NCBI GenBank assembly: GCA_902728285.1
Contig: CACVBU010000402.1
Span: forward strand, 1,652,528-1,716,527
Source: Clytia hemisphaerica
Lineage: Eukaryota > Cnidaria > Hydrozoa > Leptothecata > Clytiidae
DNA: 64,000 nt
Reading direction: 5' to 3'
Within the stretch, counting starts at the first letter, position 1. Each line of letters begins with the position of its first letter. The notes under the pieces were generated by a model, which made no database searches, was not told the DNA's origin, and saw only the letters and a list, made by a program, of their open reading frames with translations. Of the stretch, positions 35,397 to 61,723 are shown piece after piece. The position numbers and the translations under genes were made by a program.

Positions 35397-35884
35397 AGCT
35401 CTTTTAGAATTTTGAAAGTGCTAGATTATTCTGACAACTTAAAAAGAGCGAATGGCCAGATTATAAACTTAATATTTATACTGTATTTTGTGATAAATCT
35501 AGGCAAGAACCTATATTTACTATTGTATTCGTGTATTTTGGCAAGAACATTTTGGTAGGAATATTTTGAATAACCTCTCCAAGAGCGAGGGTTTAAAAAA
35601 AGTTCAAGTATTATTGGAAAGTTTTAATATTGTTATGGTGTACACCTATCATCACATTCAAGATTTTCTCAGCAAAAGAAAGAGCCGCAAAGATGAGGAT
35701 AAAGATACCAAAATGACACAGTAGTAAATTGCAGTTCGACAGCCCGACCGAATATACAACTCTATGCAACTCTAGGTCAATAGTTCTTTGCAGTCCCCTA
35801 TTATTTTTTAGTACCTTACATAGTAAAAGTATAGCATAACCAAGACACGCCAATACATAATTTTCAATATTTGAAGAAGACGTT

Positions 35885-37900
35885 TATAGTGCAACTTTCA
35901 GTATACACGGGTATTGGTTTTTCAGGTGAGATGGAGTGTTCTTGTCACCTTATAAGGAACATTTTCAATAGGAGAGATTTTTGCGCTTCTTTTTATGATA
36001 GATGTCGAATCAAAAAAATCCTCTGTGTCCTTTTATAGTTCCATATGGAACCTGCCATTGATTTTAAAGTTAGTGATTTTTGAAAAGAGTTCTGTCAAAA
36101 AGTAAGATATATTATCTAAAAAAAGTTTTGAAACACTTTAAATCTTCTTGAAAGTAAAGTCTTGTTTAAGGGATTCAGAGAAATCCTGATTGACATGAGC
36201 TTGACTTTTGTGTGACTAGAATGAAGAGATCTTCTTCTTTTTGAGTCTCGTGTTTCCTCTTCACACTGTCTCTTCTTTGGGAAGGTTTATTCAAAGCGAT
36301 TAAGTGACGTTTATAACGTTGTCCGAAGATAATAAATTTTACACCTTACCATATTTGGGAAAATATGTTTTTTTTTAGGTTCAGTTTTGGCCTCATTCTA
36401 CATTTTATCGGAAGTATAGTGTGTAAAAAAACTTTAGGGTGTGGTTTTCAAGTTAGCGAGTTGGCGTGTAAACATAACTAAAATATATCATATTGTACCG
36501 GATAAAATGCTACACTTTTTTCTCAAAACACTTTATTTTCAATATTGATGACTAAAATGTGATTAACCTCTTTCGAGGGAACCAAAAAAGGAGATAATCA
36601 GGGAAAGCATTTGGCCAAAAGAAATTGTTCCTCGCTCGAATTGAACTTTGTAGTTCATCTATCTGTCCAACCTTTTCATTCACTTAAATAAAACCCTAAA
36701 GGCCGTGAGCACTGTCAGATTCATAAAAAAAGCAAGGGATAGTTGCGTTCCATCAAATTTTATTCTTGCCTAGGCTGCTGGCATCCACTAACGGATTTGT
36801 GCTCCTTATAGACTACTACCTACTTATATACTACCTGGGGTTTTGTAGAGGTCTGCGATTCAGACTAATTCTTGCCAGAATTCTTCATTTAAAGAAGTAT
36901 TTGTCAGAACGTTTTGATACTTGATCCTTCAAGCCATCTTAAAACCTTTCAATTTAGAGATTTTACCGTATATGATTAACTATAACTTTAGACTCATAAC
37001 GTTCGTTTCAATTACTTTGTACCATAGTGTATCTCACGTTCATCGCTTCGTAGTACACCCTGTGCGCATTGTCTGTTTGATAGAAAATGTCCCGTACGGA
37101 AGACCTCTGTGATGAAGTATGATTTATAAATAACAGCACTTCTCTCATCGTATTCTCTCTCTCACCAACACTCCATCGCAGCGGTCGGTTTGAAAAATCT
37201 CAAATGAGAAAAGATAATAACAGACCACCTCTACGGCGATGAATTTTGAAATTAGCCGTAGATACAGAGTCTGTGCAGTGAACTGTTATCAGATAGAATA
37301 ATATCTCACTTTGGCTACTTCATCATCTATTCAGATTCCCTTTGTTAAAAGTGATTATTGGTCGTAAAAACAGTTTCTCAAAATCTGATGCGTGGATAGA
37401 AATCTCTTTATAAGGGTATGTTTGCACGGTATTTTTTCTCAGTTACGAGACTTTTAGTTTTGGAAAACGATTGATATTTATAAATCTATTTTAGTTTACA
37501 ATCTGGAATTTTAGGAGCTGAAATTTAGTGATTCCATCGATTTAAACTCCTAAAATTAAAAAATAAATTTCAGTCTATACGGAAAGAATAACTAATTTAG
37601 GTGAAAACTTGACACCCAAATTTCTTTTCTTATAAGTGCGTTTTCAAATAGTTTTCAACACTGGTCAATCTATAAAATGAGCTGATTTCAAATATGTAAT
37701 TCTTATTTGCATTGAGGGGACCGAAGTGCCCGAAATTTCCAGTTGAAAATAATCAAATTATGTGCATAATTTTTGAGAATTCAAAAGAATCCAATCAAGC
37801 ATGAGAAAATATGCAATTAAAATACGATAAGAACAAAGAAATGACATTATCATTGCACACGTGCAATTGGATTCCCATTGTAAATAAGGGACCCCTTACA
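35885..37900. other. No recognised gene
   Basis: AT-rich DNA. I see short words shared with 44.75 kb (CACTAACGGATT, TAGAGGTCT) and no convincing exon. Confidence 0.5.
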
Positions 37901-37930
37901 GACACGCTTCATTTTGAGGAAAAAAGCATG

Positions 37931-38213
37931 AATTCATTCTATCTGATAATAATTCTATGGTCTGTGTACAGGCAACGTTCGAATGAGAACCAATGATATC
38001 TACCATTGATACTATCAATTCGGCTATGGTTGTTGCCTAACAGCTATTGGTAATACTCCACCTGCTGGGCCGATCATTGTTATGTTTTCGTTGTGTTTAT
38101 ACGCTTTTCATATGGCTTCATTGCTCATTACAATGTGCATTGATATTGACCGGTTGATAGCGATAAAATATACGTTGAGATATCATACCCTTGTCAACAG
38201 ACGAGAAATCAAC
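37931..38213 (+). pseudogene. Class A GPCR relic (TM1 end to TM3/ICL2)
   Basis: From 38,020 the frame reads CCLTAIGNTPPAGP, then FHMASLLITMCIDIDRLIAI and KYTLRYHTLVNRREING. The DRx box at the end of TM3 and (P/T)LRYHTLV in loop 2 are rhodopsin-family hallmarks. Upstream, YLIIILWSVYRQRS fits TM1 and loop 1 but is in another frame, and a TGA falls between. A TIR element cuts the sequence at 38,214. No later helices are seen. A broken gene or shuffled exon. Confidence 0.65.
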
Positions 38214-38367
38214 GGGATGAGCTGGAGTTTTTACAAGATAATTCACTAATTGGTCATTTAAAGTGATAGAAATGACGCGTTCTTTAGAAAAAGTAATAAG
38301 ATTATTTTATTACATCTTAACGACCAACCAAATCAAATAAGAGCTTGTAAAAACTCCAGCTTGTCCC
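38214..38367. mobile_element. Short TIR element interrupting the GPCR relic
   Basis: The ends GGGATGAGCTGGAGTTTTTA and AAAAACTCCAGCTTGTCCC are inverted. Same family as 3,119-3,270. Confidence 0.72.
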
Positions 38368-38899
38368 AAATCAACTTGGGTGGTTTGACAGAAATATGCT
38401 AATATATGCTAGTTTGTGGTGATACAAACATGTCTATTTTTCATCCCCGGCATCAACATCATATCAACGCAAAACATATTCTACCCAAATCGACCAACTT
38501 ATTGATTTTTCTTAGCAACCATAAGAGGCTTGACTTATTGTATTATAATTAATGCTCTAGGAAAATTGACCTTTCACCTTCGAAACAAAATGAAACCAAA
38601 TCTACTCATTATCGCGAAATCAAAAGCACGCGAAAAATTTTCAAAATAGGCCGAAAATCGAAAATACTTGTTTGCCAAGTTATTATTTTCTGGTATGTTT
38701 ACACCCAATACGTTGTGTTGCAAGCGAATAAATTTTTGCTTTATTTCCACTTTTTGAAAATGGCCAATTTAGTGAATCGCAAAATTTTGTAACCCGCGAA
38801 ATTTAATACCAATAAGGTATTACAGCAAGTGGGACCATCTGAACATGCCCACCTAAAGAACTATTACGTTAAAGGGGTGGAACCTCTTGCGACCATTGA

Positions 38900-39602
38900 G
38901 AAGTGCCCTAGGTACACCGAGCGCATCTTTGTGCAAAAAATCAGAAAAGCTAATGATGAAATCTCGAGAAAATCCAAAAAACCGGTTTTTCCGGCATATT
39001 TGGTCGGAAAATTTTTTTCTTCAAAAATCAGGCTCCGTCACACTTTACGTATTGCCATTTTCCATCAGTCAATTTCATGAAAAAAATATAAAAGCTCGAG
39101 AAATTCAAGAGAAACCGTTTTTCCGGCGACTTTTAGAAAGTTCCGGCCTCAAAAATCAGTTTTACTTTTATTGACAATTAAATCATGCTTGATGTCGAAC
39201 ATTGTTATCAATAATGTTTTTGTGTGAAAAAACAAAAGAAATATTAGGAAAAAGTTGACAATGAAAATATGGAAAATCGGAGATTTCCGGCATTTTCGAC
39301 CGGAAAGAAACTTTTCTCAAAAATCGGATTCGGCCACATTTTGGGCATTGCTATTTTACGCATGTTTTTGCAAAAAATCAGAACAAAACTAATGATGAAA
39401 TATCGAGAAAATGCATAAAAAACGGTTTTTCTGGCGGAAAACTTGTTTTTTCGAAAATCTGGATCTGTCACTTTTTGGGCATCACTGTGCAAAAAACAGA
39501 AAAAACTAATGAACCAATCCAGAGAAAAGCTGGTTACAGATCTGACCATCTGACAAACGATCTGTCTAGACGAACGAACGAACGGACCTCCGAGGTAGGT
39601 CT
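38900..39602. mobile_element. Reversed relative of the 17.1-18.2 kb element
   Basis: Shares AAAATCAGAAAAAGCTAATGA-type blocks, CGGAAAATTTTTTTCTTC and a terminal (CGAA)n GGACCTCCGAGGTAGGTC with the 17-kb element, inverted. The left end is not clear. Confidence 0.5.
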
Positions 39603-39711
39603 AAAAAGAAAGCAGAAATAGTTGAGTCAAAAAAGTAGTCACACTGTGTAATCTCTCCCGATTAGAATACTTTTTCGATCACAAATTAAACCTTGAGATT
39701 CGATGACTGAA

Positions 39712-40018
39712 AATACCTAAGTGGATAAATTTTGGCGTGGATTTAATTTGGTGATTGGCCTAAATACGATTTTTGGCGACAGATCAATTTCGTAAAATTT
39801 GGCGGGGATTTAATTTGGCGAATTGGAAATTTTGTCACATTGAAATGGGTGAAAATTACTCAAAATATGCTAAAAAGTTGTGATTTTTCACATAATTCCC
39901 TTTTTGTTAAATTTGGCGGGGATTTAATTTGGCGAATTGCCGAATTTGGAAATTTTGGCGAATTTTGGCAAAATTCGCCAAATTTAATCCTCGCCAAAAT
40001 TTATCCACTTAAGGTATT
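39712..40018. mobile_element. TIR element with TTTGGCG interior
   Basis: The ends ATACCTAAGTGGATAAATTT and AAATTTATCCACTTAAGGTAT are inverted. The interior is built of GGGGATTTAATTTGGCGAAT repeats. Confidence 0.72.
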
Positions 40019-40110
40019 TAATTAAATGTATCCGAAATTCGTACACAAGGATCGAGAAATTTAAAAGAATGCGTTTGACTTTCGACGACGACTCGATCTC
40101 GATTTCGGAT

Positions 40111-40450
40111 GGGGGGGGGGGGGGGGGGGGGGGGGTGGGGGGGGGGCAGTCAGGCATATTGACCGACGGGTATGTGCGGCGGTTAAGGGTATGTTTTTCA
40201 AAATGTCAGAAATGCAATGTAAGGGTGGATTTTTGATAAAGGATGCAGCAGGTGTAATTCTAATGAGTTCAGCTGAAGGTCCAGAAGGAAAACTTGAGGA
40301 GACTGGTATGCTTCATCCTTTTCCACCGTGTGAAAATTCAGCAAATCCGGGAAAAATTGCAAATTTTTGCTCGAAAATGTTGATTTTTTTTGCTCTAAAA
40401 GAGTTTAAAATTTGAAAAATGCACTGTAAGGGTATGAATTTCGGTTAGGA
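40111..40450. mobile_element. G-tract TIR element (copy 3) carrying an RBM15 fragment
   Basis: A 36-bp G-rich tract leads into GGCAGTCAGGCATATTGACC and GCGGTTAAGGGTATG. These align with the inverted end of copies 1 and 2, and GCACTGTAAGGGTATGA near 40,424 is a second family word. Between them, 40,245-40,333 matches the RBM15-like gene's SPOC region instead of element sequence. The far terminus is not recognisable. Confidence 0.65.
40245..40333 (+). pseudogene. Captured fragment of the RBM15 SPOC-domain coding sequence
   Basis: Reads AAGVILMSSAEGPEGKLEET then GMLHPFPPCE. It is the same DNA as the reverse complement of 42,356-42,444 with one difference over 89 bp (Pro codon here, Ala there). 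It has no splice sites or flanking RBM15 sequence of its own. Confidence 0.85.
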
Positions 40451-41115
40451 ACTAAGAAAATTCTGACTGAATCAGTTGAGCCGTAAATCCAACGTCGTAA
40501 AACCTTGCTAACGATGGATCTCTTTTTGACGGATTAGTTCGAATAATACAAAAAAATCAATAGCTTTTTAATTATCGTGAAAGATGTAAAATTCTTGTGC
40601 TGCAATCGAATCTTTTTTCATACTTTTTACAAATCAAAGTCATCTTTATATAAATGGAGTTCCTAAAAATAATGAAGTTTGTGATAATAAAGTGGTAAGT
40701 TTCTATCTACACAAAAATATACTAGAATATGAAAGAAAAACCGCTCTTAAAATCGAAGTAATCATTTTTGACTGTTAAGAAGAATGAATATTAAGGGATG
40801 TCTTTCACAATCAAGACTTTACAAAGCGACAATTTAGATCCTGCATGTTTTTATAAAAACCTCAAGCCTCGGAATACTATTTCGATGTAAAATATGATTT
40901 TTCTTAGAAGCAAAATTCGTTCTTATAAAGGCCCGATATTCTTTTTCTGTTATCATGTCCGTTTCACTTTTCAGAACGTTATAAAGTTAATTTTAAAGCT
41001 AGATTCTTTTTTGTACTGAATTGTATAAGGAGTAGCAGGGGACCAGGGTCGTTGGAAGAAACCCTTAGAACTCGATTTTCTGAGAAAGTGCTGAAATTCT
41101 AATCTCCTCCCTTTC

Positions 41116-41413
41116 AGGGAATAAATTAATGCGAGGAGAAATTAATGCGGAATTGATTAATGCGAATTTGGCCCTTTTTCGCAAAATTAAATCGACTAAA
41201 AACAAGATGAATAAATAAAATTATATTTTGTTGGGATTTTTTTAGTTCGTTCTGTATATATCTTGAAAAGGAAAAAAAAACATTCAAAACACTATTCCGA
41301 ATTAATCAATTCCGCAAAATTCCTAAAATTGGGCAATTCGCATTGATTTATTCCACAAAACATAAAATTTTTTAAGGGTCGGTCGCATTCATTTATTCTC
41401 GCATTATTCCCTT
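41116..41413. mobile_element. TIR element with AATTAATGCG ends
   Basis: AGGGAATAAATTAATGCGAG at the left is inverted, with a 4-base gap, at the right as CTCGCATTATTCCCT. Interior copies of the same word (GAAATTAATGCGGAATTG; CAATTCGCATTGATTTATT) make a layered inverted structure. Confidence 0.65.
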
Positions 41414-42252
41414 GAGGCGAGGCTTCTCTCAAGCAAAATAAGAGCGAAGAGCGAATGATCTTTTAAACCATCACTCCTACTCATAAAAGATGCCCGGAAA
41501 ACCAAACCTGCGACGCATTACATCATTCAGGACAATTTCAAGCACAAAAGAAAAATCAGTATCTAGAAGTATTAGTTCCAAATTAAAAATATCATGAAAT
41601 ACTTTAATCCTAATAATTTAGAATTACTAAGCATACATTAATTTTTGTAATAATTTTAAGATGAAAACGAAACAGCAATTTATATTCAAGAAGTGCAAGT
41701 CAAGAAAATTCAGGGCAAAATGAAGTAAAGATCTTATGTGTCAAATCAGCACCTACAGTCGCATTTAGATTGTTATTATTTTCAGCAAAACTCTTTATGG
41801 GTTGCTTTTCAGAATCTCAAAATTATAAAATCTTAAAAGTGACGGTCGAACCACCTAATTTTTTCAAGTTAATCGAATACAGAGTTTATGAAGAATATAT
41901 AAGTAGAATGAAATTAGGCAGTTCTACAGCACGTAATCATAAGCTAAGATTTGAGTTTCTAGAATTCTTGTTGACTCAAAATACAAGACCTAAAAATAAA
42001 CTATAGTAATAAGATAATATCAAAGATATCTCATATCCAGTAGCTTTCAATGGGTAGAATTAATGTCCACAAATAACCAGCAACAAAACTCTCCAAAACA
42101 AAATACCAGTAATACCATAATACTGTCTTTTTTCTTTTTTTCTGAGAAGCAAAAATAAAACGTCTTAGGTAGATGAACACGATGTAAAAGTGGTAATTAT
42201 AGATTCGATATAGCAGCCGTAATAAACAAAATCATCAAAAGATATCAAGACT
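41414..42252. other. Downstream region of the RBM15-like gene
   Basis: AT-rich. An open frame at 41,770-42,006 has no recognised domain and I do not call it. I see no poly(A) tract or target duplication that would mark the RBM15 copy as a retroposed insertion. Confidence 0.5.
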
Positions 42253-44225
42253 TCATGAAGTAGTTCCTTTAACAACAACAATTACTAAATGGTCTTCGTT
42301 CAAAGGATCAGCACCAGCATTTGGAGCGGCTTTCAATAATTGTTGCTGTGAAAATTCACACGGTGGAAAAGCATGAAGCATACCAGTCTCCTCAAGTTTT
42401 CCTTCTGGACCTTCAGCTGAACTCATTAGAATTACACCTGCTGCTTCTTTCTTTTTAAAGTAAGTCACCAAACTTTTCAAAGGTCTTCTTTGATACGATA
42501 CTTCAAGTTCAACCTCATCACCTGTGGGTAAAGCCAAAAGCATGCAATGGCCACCAGCACCTGACTGTTGCACACGTCTAGAAACTTCATCTAACTTGGG
42601 TTGATCTAATCTCAATCGTTGGGTGATGTTAAGAATCTTTATGGCAGGTCCGGCACCTGTACCAATGCCACGCAGGTAAAAGTTAGCAATATCAGGATTT
42701 CCACCGATCAAATGCATACGGACAGGGAATGCACTATTCTTTAATGCAAAAGCTCCTTTCCAAGCAACAACAAATCTCTTAGCAATATCAACTAAACTTT
42801 CTTGTGGTTTTGATGAATCATAAGGCTCAACTGAATTTGAAACTGGTTTCTCAGGTTTTTTTTTCTGTATTTGAAGATTTTGAAATCTCTGATATGGATT
42901 TTGGATGATTATCAATGGGGGTCTTTTGTGGACTGGCTCCTCCTGGTGGGGTATTACGTCCCCTTGATTCATTTCTGTCACCATTGATTGGGCTACGACT
43001 ACGTGTCCTACTCCTCCTGCGATCAGAACGATCCTCTGAATCTCTATCCCGGTAATTATTACCATTGCTTCCTCCTCCTCGCCCTCTGTAAGTAGTGTGT
43101 AATTGCTTTGATTTTCATTTCCATAACGATTGCCTCGGTTGTAATCACGGTCCTCATTACGATTATCAAAATCACGTCTATCACCCTCCTCGATCATCAT
43201 TACGTTTGATTTCAGCATAATCAATCTTTATCTTACGTTCAGGGCCCCCCCCCAAAGGAAATCCTCTCATTTCAGTATAAGCTGCTGAAGCAGCATCAAT
43301 ACTCTCAAATTCAACAAATGCATGACGGTCACCTTTAATAAAAGTAACATTTCGAAGAGCTCCAAATCTATCAAACTCACGAGTTAGCATGTCAGCATTA
43401 CACCAACCACCAAGGCCTCCAACCCACAAGCGTGGAGAGGGCATGGTTTTACCATAACCAACTTTAATTGGTCTACCTTTGATGTCACCGCCAAACATTT
43501 GGTTCTTGGCACAGGCAGCAGCATCGAGCTCAAGATACTTAATGAAAGCATAAGGAGGGATCCCATTTGGTGGTCTCTTAACATCAATATCATCAATGGC
43601 ACCATATTTATCAAAGATTCTCATAAGCTCCTCTTTCGTAATATTTGGCTCTAAATTTCCTACAAAAAGAGTTCTGGTGGCTCTAGGATTGATATGATTA
43701 TCATTGTTAAAGCGGTCTTTTCCAAAATCATTTCCTCTCCCTCCTCGGTTAAAATCATTTCTATCATTAAACCGGTCATTATTCCTGAAGTTGTTACGTT
43801 GAAAATTATCTCTATTTTGATAGCCTCCACGGTTGAAGTCTCCACCTCGGTAATCATTACCATCAAAATCAAAATGCAATGTTCTATTGAATGCACTAAT
43901 TTTCATACGTCTCTCCAAACAAAATCTTTTAAGTTCTCGAGCTGCATCTCTTCTTCACCAAATGTGATATAGGCCTTTCGGTTTTGATCATGACCTCTAA
44001 CAAGAACATGTATAATGTTTCCAAACCTTTCAATTTCTCTGAAAATTTCTTCTTCCTTGATTTCACGATCAGTAGCGTCAAAGGGAAAATTTCTAGCAAT
44101 AACTTCACTTTATTGGATCGATCACGTCCAGAAAATTGTCTGTTGTTGTTGTAGCCATCATAGCGTCCAGAGTTTCGGTTTAGAGAGGAGCTCCTCCTAT
44201 CTCTATCAAGTTCAGGCGACGACAT
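42253..44225 (-). pseudogene. RBM15: RBM15/spenito-like RNA-binding protein, intronless, with about five frame breaks
   Basis: Minus strand, ATG at 44,225, TGA at 42,253. Read across frames it gives RRM1 (VIARNFPFDATDREI, then RRMKISAFNRTLHFD), RRM2 (RATRTLFVGNLEPNITKEEL), RRM3 (RLWVGGLGGW, FDRFGALRNV, MRGFPLGGGPERK), an RS-rich linker (RRRSRTRSRSPING) and a C-terminal SPOC domain (FVVAWKGAFALKNSAFPV). This is the small Spen family (RBM15), which guides m6A methylation and splicing. Human RBM15 is also largely single-exon. Frame breaks lie near 44,110, 43,950, 43,186, 43,090 and 42,860 (an A9 run), without in-frame stops otherwise. Either a young pseudogene or an active gene with assembly indels; other genes here show no such breaks. 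Confidence 0.82.
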
Positions 44226-45640
44226 AATTTTCGATTCTTAATAAGTTAAGTAAAATTATTTTTTCATCTAAAAAAGATGCACAGATTTTAAATTTATTCT
44301 TCCACTTTCACGACAAATCAAAGCTGAAAGACAATGTGTAGCTGTTTGTAGATCTTCCAAGCGAAGCAGGTCACTTTTGAAATTCAAAATGGCGGTACTC
44401 AATGGAGTATGGAGTTTACACACGGTCCGATTCGGGTAAATAGTTGGGAGAAAATAGTAATCGGTCAATGAACTCAACAGTTTTTACGCATGCGCATTTG
44501 TCTTATCTCTAAAATTGAAATGAAAATTTGAAATAGCTGCTAATGACAGACACAGACAAGAGAGACCTGACAAAATCATCCATTTAATCGAAGAACGCAA
44601 TTTTAATGTCAAAACTATTATACTTTTTATCATTTCATTGTAAAAATGAAAGTAAAAAGGGAAAAACCAGGACCGGAACCACTTCTCAAAAAGGGTGGCA
44701 TTGCATACTTTTAAAAACGTTTAAATTTAAATGTGATTCATTCGTATAGCCGCTGGCGCTGCATTCACTAACGGATTCGTGCTTCTTTCATCTTATATAC
44801 GCTGGTAGAGGTCTACCACAAATCTTGTATCCAGCTACCTTGTACCACTGTCCTATTATGGACGTGATAAAATCGTATGTGCTATCAAAATCATACAGCG
44901 AACTAAGGGACTGGGGACGAGAACGCGGACGAGTTTAGAGGCCTGACCTTCAAGACTAGGTTTAATGAAACATTTAGCTGTTCTTTTGGGTCCTTTTGTG
45001 ACTTTTTAAGGGAAATAAAAATAATTTAGTAGGGTTCCAAACAATTTTGTACATGTTAACATCTACTTGTGGCAGATTTTTCCAACGGTAACTTCTTAGA
45101 TTTGACTGGAGATCACGGTTCAGTCTTAGGTCTTAGAGGCAAGGGTAAAGGGGTGAAAAGACAATACAGAGTTTACATCATCAAAAAAATTCTTCCAAGT
45201 TCAATATTGTACACAATAAACCAAATTATTATTCAATCGTTATTTTAAATACAATTTCTACGTTTTCTCCAAGTAAATTGGCGTAAATATTTAGTATTGA
45301 AATTTTCAAAGGCAAAAAAATAATCATTCAAATTTTAAAAGAAAATAAAAAAAATCTACAAGCAAAAAAAAATTGATTAAAGGTCTAGAATAGCTATCAT
45401 AGAATTATAATTATATGACAAGAATATAATAAAAAAAATGAAAATTTAAGAAAATCAATGCACAAAAATAACAAAAACAAACTAGGAACAAAATATTCAA
45501 CAGACACAAAAAAATATATAACAAAAAAATAATAAGATAAAATTTTGGTGAGTGACTAGCGAGTAAAACACGTATGAGTGACAAATTAAATTAAACATAC
45601 ACATATTCAACTAAACTTTTATTCGATCTGGTTAGTATTG
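44226..45640. other. No recognised gene
   Basis: Very A-rich between 45,300 and 45,600. The open frame 44,268-44,477 (minus) just upstream of RBM15 has no recognisable domain. Confidence 0.5.
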
Positions 45641-45654
45641 TAGAAGCAGAAGGG

Positions 45655-45830
45655 TTTTAAGCCTAAAAATGTTCTAAACATGTTCTTATATTCACCATTT
45701 TTCGAGAATTTTTGTCCATTTTTTAAGACATTTAGAGTCCACAAAGACCTAAAATGTTCTTAACTTGTTCTTAAGATTTTGGCCATCGAAGCCTCATGTC
45801 CTTATATAGTTTGTTCCTATAAAAAAAACG
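45655..45830. mobile_element. ATAAGAAC family element (copy 4, partial)
   Basis: TTTTAAGCCTAAAAATGTTC, AACTTGTTCTTAAGATTTTG and CCATCGAAGCCTCATG follow the family order seen at 24.3 kb. Confidence 0.65.
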
Positions 45831-46034
45831 TTTTAAAGTTAAGATGTTTCACAAATTAGTTTAGCGCATGACATGTGTTTAATTTGCTAAGTGCAATATA
45901 AGGGGAAGTGAAAAATAATATAAATTGTAAAAAGTAGTAAAAATAATAAGAGAAAAAAAGACAATTTGATAAATATCCTACAACACCAGAATAAAAGCTA
46001 AAAGATTACCAGCGATGATGCGCGCGAAAATGAA

Positions 46035-46234
46035 ATACACGCTTTTTTTTATAAGAATGGTGTAAATCCATTGTAATTGACAATTTGATAAATGACAAAT
46101 GCTTTAAAAATTGCATTCTTAGCTTGAGTGGCAAAATTCCATGATGGTGATATTCTTAGCATATTCTTAATTTTTTGGCCATTTTCCTCATGGACATTCT
46201 TATAAAGTGTATTCTTATAAAAAAAAAGCGTATA
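46035..46234. mobile_element. ATAAGAAC family element (copy 5)
   Basis: ATACACGCTTTTTTTTATAAG at the left is inverted as CTTATAAAAAAAAAGCGTAT at the right. The interior is diverged. Confidence 0.65.
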
Positions 46235-46555
46235 AAGAACTCTGAAAACGATTTAACTCTTCAAGCACTAATTAAAATCTTTGTTCACTCCCACTCCCGG
46301 AGATACAAACAATAGTATGGGTTAGTAACTTCAGCATTTTACAAACCATGACGATAAAATGGGAAGGTCATTCAGGCGAAGAGCCTTTCCAGGGTGTTAC
46401 AGGGCCATAAACACACGAAGAGTTAAATTTTGTACCTAACATGAACAGTAATTTAAATTTACGAATGAATATTTGCTAAGGCTCCGTTCAGATGTCGAAA
46501 ATCGTTGTTTACTCAGATCCTTACTACATGTTGTGTCAATAAAAAATATACGGTC

Positions 46556-46853
46556 CACAGATATCTAAGCCCGAAGGGCTAGATTTGCAACTTTAAGCTT
46601 TCTCCAGCAAAAAAAAGTGAAGCTAAAATTTGACTTTTTAAATTTCGTGCCGATGGATAGGATCTAGCATTTTAATTGTTTTCGGAGCGCGAGATCAAAA
46701 AACATAGGCGGCAAACGCTATTTCACATCTCTCAAACCGGTGAAATTGCATATTTTAGTCACGTGACTCTGGTAGGAAATCCTTCCAAAGATGAGCTTCA
46801 CTTTTTGATAAAAGTCGCAAATCTAGCCCTTCGGGCTTTACAGATATCTGTGG
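46556..46853. mobile_element. TIR element, full copy (partial copy at 4.5 kb)
   Basis: CACAGATATCTAAGCCCGAA and GGGCTAGATTTGC are inverted at the right as GCAAATCTAGCCC and TTTACAGATATCTGTG. The open frame 46,676-46,873 is a by-product. Confidence 0.8.
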
Positions 46854-47317
46854 TACGGTCCCAATTTTTCTGAACAGTACTGAACGAAAACCTTGCATCG
46901 GATTGTTTAACGATTCATAAAAATCCTTATTCATTTAAAAAGAAACTCCCGATTTTACATTAAAACATTCTTATTTCTCTAACGCAATATCATCTAGCAT
47001 CTCATTCAGTATATTGTTGTTTTTTCATCGATTATGCCATCTTCAAGCACACCAATTTTTTTTTTGAAAATTGTTCTAATCTCTTATTCCGTCATGGTAT
47101 TTCTCCGTCGAATGTCTAACACACCTTGATCCATTTTCTCCTCTCTTTGTGACAACAACAAAAAAACCAAAACAAAAACCAAAAGCCCAAAGAAGTATGA
47201 TGGGGTACAAGAAAAATGGGTTATGCGGTTTTTTTTGTACGTCGTTTTTTTTTAAATTCACTTTATGTTTCGTTTGAGGAGGAAAGAGGGTTTGGGTTCT
47301 CCATCATATACTATACT

Positions 47318-61723
<14,406 letters not shown>

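Larger units (their letters stand above)
31398..35880 (-). pseudogene. Possible second four-TM gene copy, incomplete or degenerate
   Basis: Exon-like pieces on the minus strand: about 35,646-35,876 reads ENYVLACLGYAILLLCKVL, then LLLCHFGIFILIFAALSFAE, ending in phase 1 at GTGTAC. Next, 31,535-31,744 is a 210-nt phase 1-1 exon (YISRCLGNDQKEL, then QLALTSLFMSSISIIT). A short end AVGL and TAA lie at 31,398-31,411. ENxVL before TM2, FGxxxxIxA in TM3 and the phase-1 junction mirror the four-TM gene next door. No first exon or acceptor for the 35.7-kb piece is evident, hence the low confidence. Confidence 0.35.

Noticed and set aside
43694..43972. Ile/Ser-rich plus-strand ORF
   Set aside because: Antisense of the Asn/Arg-rich linker of the RBM15-like gene; composition is explained by the reverse complement.
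42253..44225. RBM15 copy as a classical processed pseudogene
   Set aside because: No poly(A) tail or flanking duplication seen, and RBM15 is largely single-exon in other animals, so lack of introns alone is not evidence.
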